From assembly GCA_017391185.1 (NCBI GenBank), contig JAFOZN010000075.1, positions 1 through 7,663 of the forward strand: DNA of 7,663 nucleotides. Reading direction: 5' to 3'. Below are positions 4,783-7,663 of this stretch, piece by piece. The stretch is from Alistipes sp. (GTDB lineage Bacteria; Bacteroidota; Bacteroidia; Bacteroidales; Rikenellaceae). The notes under the pieces are model-generated. The model did not search any database. It was given only the letters and a program-made list of their open reading frames with translations, and had not been told where the DNA came from. Position 1 is the stretch's first letter. Each line of letters begins with the position of its first letter. Both the position numbers and the translations under genes were made by a program.

Positions 4783-6807
4783 ATGAAACTATATAATAAA
4801 GTATTAGCAATTGCAGTAGCTGCTTTTACGCTTGTTTCATGTAACTTCTTGGATGTAGCCCCAGCTGAGCGTGCGACATTTAAGGATGCGATGAAGACAC
4901 AGGCATCTACTGAGGGTTGGCTCTATGGTTGCTTCAACTCAGTTGCCTCTACTAACGGCGCTGGTTGTGAGGGCTACGAGGGTGGTACTGATGAGTACAC
5001 TACTCCTGTACTTTGGTCAGAGTATGACAACTGGAAGATTCGTATGGCGTCTATCAACGCTACTAACATTAGCGATTCATACTGGCGAGTTCTTTACGGT
5101 GATATCGGTAACGTTCACCTCTTCCTCAAGCAGTTGGATATCCACAAGCCAGAGTTCTTGTCTGAGGACGATATCGCAATGTATAAGGCTCAGATCAACT
5201 TCGTGAAGGCTTACTACTATTTCCGTATTCTTCAGTACTTCGGTCCATGTCCTATCGTATATGAGTACGCTGACATGAACATCACTAAGGATAAGTATGC
5301 TGGTCGTTCACACTATGACTATGTGATCAACTATATTTGTCAGCTTTTGGATGAGGCTTACCCATATCTTCCAGATTCTTATTCTATGGATAAGTATTAT
5401 GGTCAGGGTAACAAGACTATTGCTCTCTTCTTGAAGGCTAAGGCTCGTCTTTACGCTGCTTCTCCACTTTGGAACGGTGAGTTCCCATGGGTTGAGTGGA
5501 AGAACAAGATCGAGACTCCAGGTGTAGATCCTATCACAGGTGAGACTTATGGTTATGAGTTGGTTTCTAAGACTTTCCACATCGAGAAGTGGTATGCTGC
5601 TCGTGATGCTGCTTTGGAGGCATTGCGCGTTGCTGAGGATCCAAACTACGGTGGTCGTGAGCTCTTCTCTTGGAAGCACGCTGAGCCACTTATCGCTCAG
5701 AACCAGGTAGAGTGGGATCCACGTAAGGGCGGTTGCTGGTACCCAGGTATCGACCCAGCTACTCCACAGGGTGAGGAGTTCTACAAGAAGGTTCTTACAA
5801 TGCGTTATGCTGCTGCTGCTGACGAGGGTCAGGGTAACAAGGAGCTTATCTGGACTAACCACACTACTCCTAACCAGCGTACATTTAAGCCACGTAACAT
5901 GATTTACAAAGGTTCTGGTGACCAATGGGAAGGCGGCTGGTCTGGAGGTAGTATTACTTTGCAGGCAGTAGAGAAGTTCTACACTCAGAACGGTAAGTTG
6001 CCTAAGTACGATCCTAACTTCCCAGCAGAGTCAGAGTGGTTGAAGTCAGCAGGTTTGGAGCGTCCAGAGGTTATCAACCTCAACACAGGTCGTGAGCCCC
6101 GTTTCTATGCTTGGATCAACTTCGATGGTGGTGATATGGGTCCAAAGTTGGGCGCTGGTAAGCCAAAGAAGCTTAACTTGCGTAGCTCAGCTCGTGATAA
6201 GAACGATCCTAACACTATCTACTCAGGTACTGACCTTGATCAGGCAGCTCGTGATAACAACCAGTCTGGTTACCTTTCTGATAAGTTCTGTACTCCAGCA
6301 CAGCAGTGGGCAGCTACAGGTGGTTACTCATACACTACATTCCTCTTCCCTATGTTCCGTTTGGCTGACCTCTATTTGTTCGCAGCAGAGTGCTATGCTG
6401 AGATCTACATGCACGAGGGTGGCGCTCAGAACTTGGAGAACGCTTTGAAGTACTTGAACGCTATTCGTCAGCGTGCTGGTATCGAGAACGTAACTGCTGC
6501 TGATTGCAACGGTGAGATGTCTATCCGCGATTGGGTACGTAACGAGCGTTTCGTAGAGCTCTTCCAGGAGGGTCACCGTTACCACGATGTTCGCCGTTGG
6601 GTAGAGGGTGATAAGTATTTCGGCGCAGGTAAGCTTGAGGGTCTCCAGTGCTTCGTAAACTACAAGAAGAACGCTTCTATTGAGCACTTCAACCAGCGTG
6701 TTAAGCTTGATGGTGATTTCAAGTGGTTGGATCGTTTGTACATGTTGCCTATCAACTTGAACGAGCTTTACTCTAACCCACAGATGGTACAGGCTCCTGG
6801 TTATTAA
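4783..6807 (+). CDS. susD: SusD/RagB-family surface glycan- or peptide-binding lipoprotein
   Basis: This 674-residue lipoprotein is expected to cap the SusC barrel on the cell surface and capture the ligand. Residues 1-20 are a lipoprotein signal with lipobox LVSC, so Cys20 would be lipidated; the mature protein begins CNFLDVAPAE, the usual SusD opening. The TPR-like helical region contains the conserved KAQINFVKAYYYFRILQYFGPCPIVYE (136-161) and KTIALFLKAKARLYAASPLWNG (211-232). The C-terminal SusD domain has FRLADLYLFAAECYAEI (525-541), LNAIRQRAG and NERFVELFQEGHRYHDVRRW (587-606), a hallmark of the family. It is somewhat longer than most SusD proteins (roughly 500-650), mainly through inserts in the middle. 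It lies 28 bases after susC, in the same codon style. The stop TAA is followed directly by an in-frame TAG (tandem stops). Cys50 and Cys62 are close enough for a disulfide, which is unproven. The ligand is unknown. Confidence 0.97.
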   Translation: MKLYNKVLAIAVAAFTLVSCNFLDVAPAERATFKDAMKTQASTEGWLYGCFNSVASTNGAGCEGYEGGTDEYTTPVLWSEYDNWKIRMASINATNISDSYWRVLYGDIGNVHLFLKQLDIHKPEFLSEDDIAMYKAQINFVKAYYYFRILQYFGPCPIVYEYADMNITKDKYAGRSHYDYVINYICQLLDEAYPYLPDSYSMDKYYGQGNKTIALFLKAKARLYAASPLWNGEFPWVEWKNKIETPGVDPITGETYGYELVSKTFHIEKWYAARDAALEALRVAEDPNYGGRELFSWKHAEPLIAQNQVEWDPRKGGCWYPGIDPATPQGEEFYKKVLTMRYAAAADEGQGNKELIWTNHTTPNQRTFKPRNMIYKGSGDQWEGGWSGGSITLQAVEKFYTQNGKLPKYDPNFPAESEWLKSAGLERPEVINLNTGREPRFYAWINFDGGDMGPKLGAGKPKKLNLRSSARDKNDPNTIYSGTDLDQAARDNNQSGYLSDKFCTPAQQWAATGGYSYTTFLFPMFRLADLYLFAAECYAEIYMHEGGAQNLENALKYLNAIRQRAGIENVTAADCNGEMSIRDWVRNERFVELFQEGHRYHDVRRWVEGDKYFGAGKLEGLQCFVNYKKNASIEHFNQRVKLDGDFKWLDRLYMLPINLNELYSNPQMVQAPGY

Positions 6808-6831
6808 TAGAACCTTAAAGAAAAAGTAAAA

Positions 6832-7663
6832 ATGAAACAGATATTTGGAAAATTGAGCATGGCGGTTGCGGCATTGACAATGTTTGCAGCCTGCGACAAT
6901 TCGATGTACGAATATGAGCAGCTCTTCCCAGATCAGTACAAGCGTGTGGTTTGTATTAAGCAGGAGGCTAAGTCATCTAAGGAGTTGTTCAATGTTGGTA
7001 AGGATGATTATGTAGACTTTACTATCCTTCGTTCAGGTGGTATTCCTGAGGGTGAGGCTTCAGTAAATCTCGTTCCTATGACACAGGAGGAGTTGAGCTT
7101 GTATAGCGAGAACTATGTTATAGCTTCTTCTGAGATCTTCTCTCTTAGCGCTTCAACTTTGAACTTCGAGTCAGGCGAGCGTTTTAAGACTGTTCGCGGT
7201 ACTTTCTCAGCAGCTGGTATCGAGGTTGCCAGCCAGACTATCGCAGCTTTGGAGCCAGGTCAGGTTCTTTGCGCAGCGTTTAAGCTTGAGCAGAGCGGTG
7301 AGACTACTATCGACAAGGAGAAGAACTACATCATCCGTGAGCTTTCAGTTAATGAGCCAAAGTTGAACTTCAACTTCGAGGGTACTTATGTAAATGGTAC
7401 TTCTACTACATTGAACGTTGAGCTTCCATTCGCTAACGAGGATTTCGAGATCACTTGGGATTGCGATATCGATGCTGCTGACTTCACTGGTATGGAGCCA
7501 TCTACTTCTTTCGGTAATGGTTTGCCAGCTAAGTATGCTGCATGGAGCAACGTAGCTCCTGTTGTTGAGGGTAACTCTTCAATGGGTGCAGGTGAGACAT
7601 CTGCTTCTTACACTATCTCTTTGCCAGCAGGCGCTCCAGCAGGTATCTATGATGTTCAGGTTA
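6832..7663 (+). CDS. DUF1735 (BT_3987-like N-terminal domain) surface lipoprotein, 3' end outside window
   Basis: The frame is open from ATG 6832 to the window edge (277 complete codons). Residues 1-21 are a lipoprotein signal: MKQIFGKL, a hydrophobic core, then lipobox FAAC with Cys21. Residues about 27-150 (EYEQLFPDQYKRVVCIKQEA...FNVGKDDYVDFTILRSGG) follow the DUF1735 pattern: an F/YPxQY opening, a short strand, then a beta-sandwich. After about residue 176 a second beta-rich segment begins (PKLNFNFEGTYVNGT...). The final SLPAGAPAGIYDVQV resembles the extended strands of such proteins, so a second immunoglobulin-like or DUF1735 domain is possible. DUF1735 proteins commonly sit just after SusC/SusD as surface glycan-binding proteins, or are the N-terminal part of a surface enzyme, as in the BT_3987 GH18 protein that gave the domain its name. 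The truncation prevents choosing. It begins 24 bases after susD with no hairpin between, so the same operon is likely. Codon style matches susC and susD. Confidence 0.85.
   Translation, partial: MKQIFGKLSMAVAALTMFAACDNSMYEYEQLFPDQYKRVVCIKQEAKSSKELFNVGKDDYVDFTILRSGGIPEGEASVNLVPMTQEELSLYSENYVIASSEIFSLSASTLNFESGERFKTVRGTFSAAGIEVASQTIAALEPGQVLCAAFKLEQSGETTIDKEKNYIIRELSVNEPKLNFNFEGTYVNGTSTTLNVELPFANEDFEITWDCDIDAADFTGMEPSTSFGNGLPAKYAAWSNVAPVVEGNSSMGAGETSASYTISLPAGAPAGIYDVQV

Noticed and set aside
5308..5925. 205-residue open frame on the - strand
   Set aside because: It is antisense to the middle of susD. Its composition (rich in T, L, S, V) is what the biased susD codons give when read on the other strand.

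Overview
The window looks like a piece of a Bacteroidales (phylum Bacteroidota) chromosome. The main evidence is a SusC/RagA-type TonB-linked outer-membrane protein followed 28 bases later by a SusD/RagB lipoprotein, a pairing that is diagnostic of this phylum. Supporting evidence is A-rich leaders largely without Shine-Dalgarno sequences and an intergenic region containing a Bacteroidota-type promoter (TTTG, spacer, TAnnTTTG). I cannot name the genus from sequence alone.

Layout, all genes on the + strand. Bases 1-330 are the 3' end of an unrecognised, beta-strand-rich protein. One base later, 332-937 encodes a small protein with MORN-like motifs and a C-terminal pair of membrane helices. Bases 938-1655 are a 718-base gap. 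It holds a terminator-like hairpin (979-1018), a short GC-rich island (about 1034-1114) in otherwise AT-rich DNA, several AT-rich dyads, a consensus promoter (1488-1517) and an A-rich repetitive leader. Bases 1656-4754 encode SusC, 4783-6807 encode SusD, and from 6832 to the window end runs a surface lipoprotein with a DUF1735 (BT_3987-like) N-terminal domain, cut by the window edge.

The last three genes are closely spaced (28 and 24 bases), share a strongly biased codon style (CGT, GGT, AAC, GAG) and probably form one operon, the front of a polysaccharide- or glycan-utilization locus. In such systems the SusD lipoprotein and accessory lipoproteins capture a glycan or peptide at the cell surface, and SusC imports it using TonB energy. 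No glycoside hydrolase, protease, HTCS sensor or ECF sigma/anti-sigma pair lies in the window, so neither ligand nor regulator can be assigned. The two upstream genes differ visibly in codon use (more CGC, TCG, GGG) and look unrelated.

Nothing here demands a new biological system. The parts worth a second look are the intergenic region (GC-rich island, promoter/terminator overlap, dyads, repetitive leader) and the small MORN-like membrane protein.
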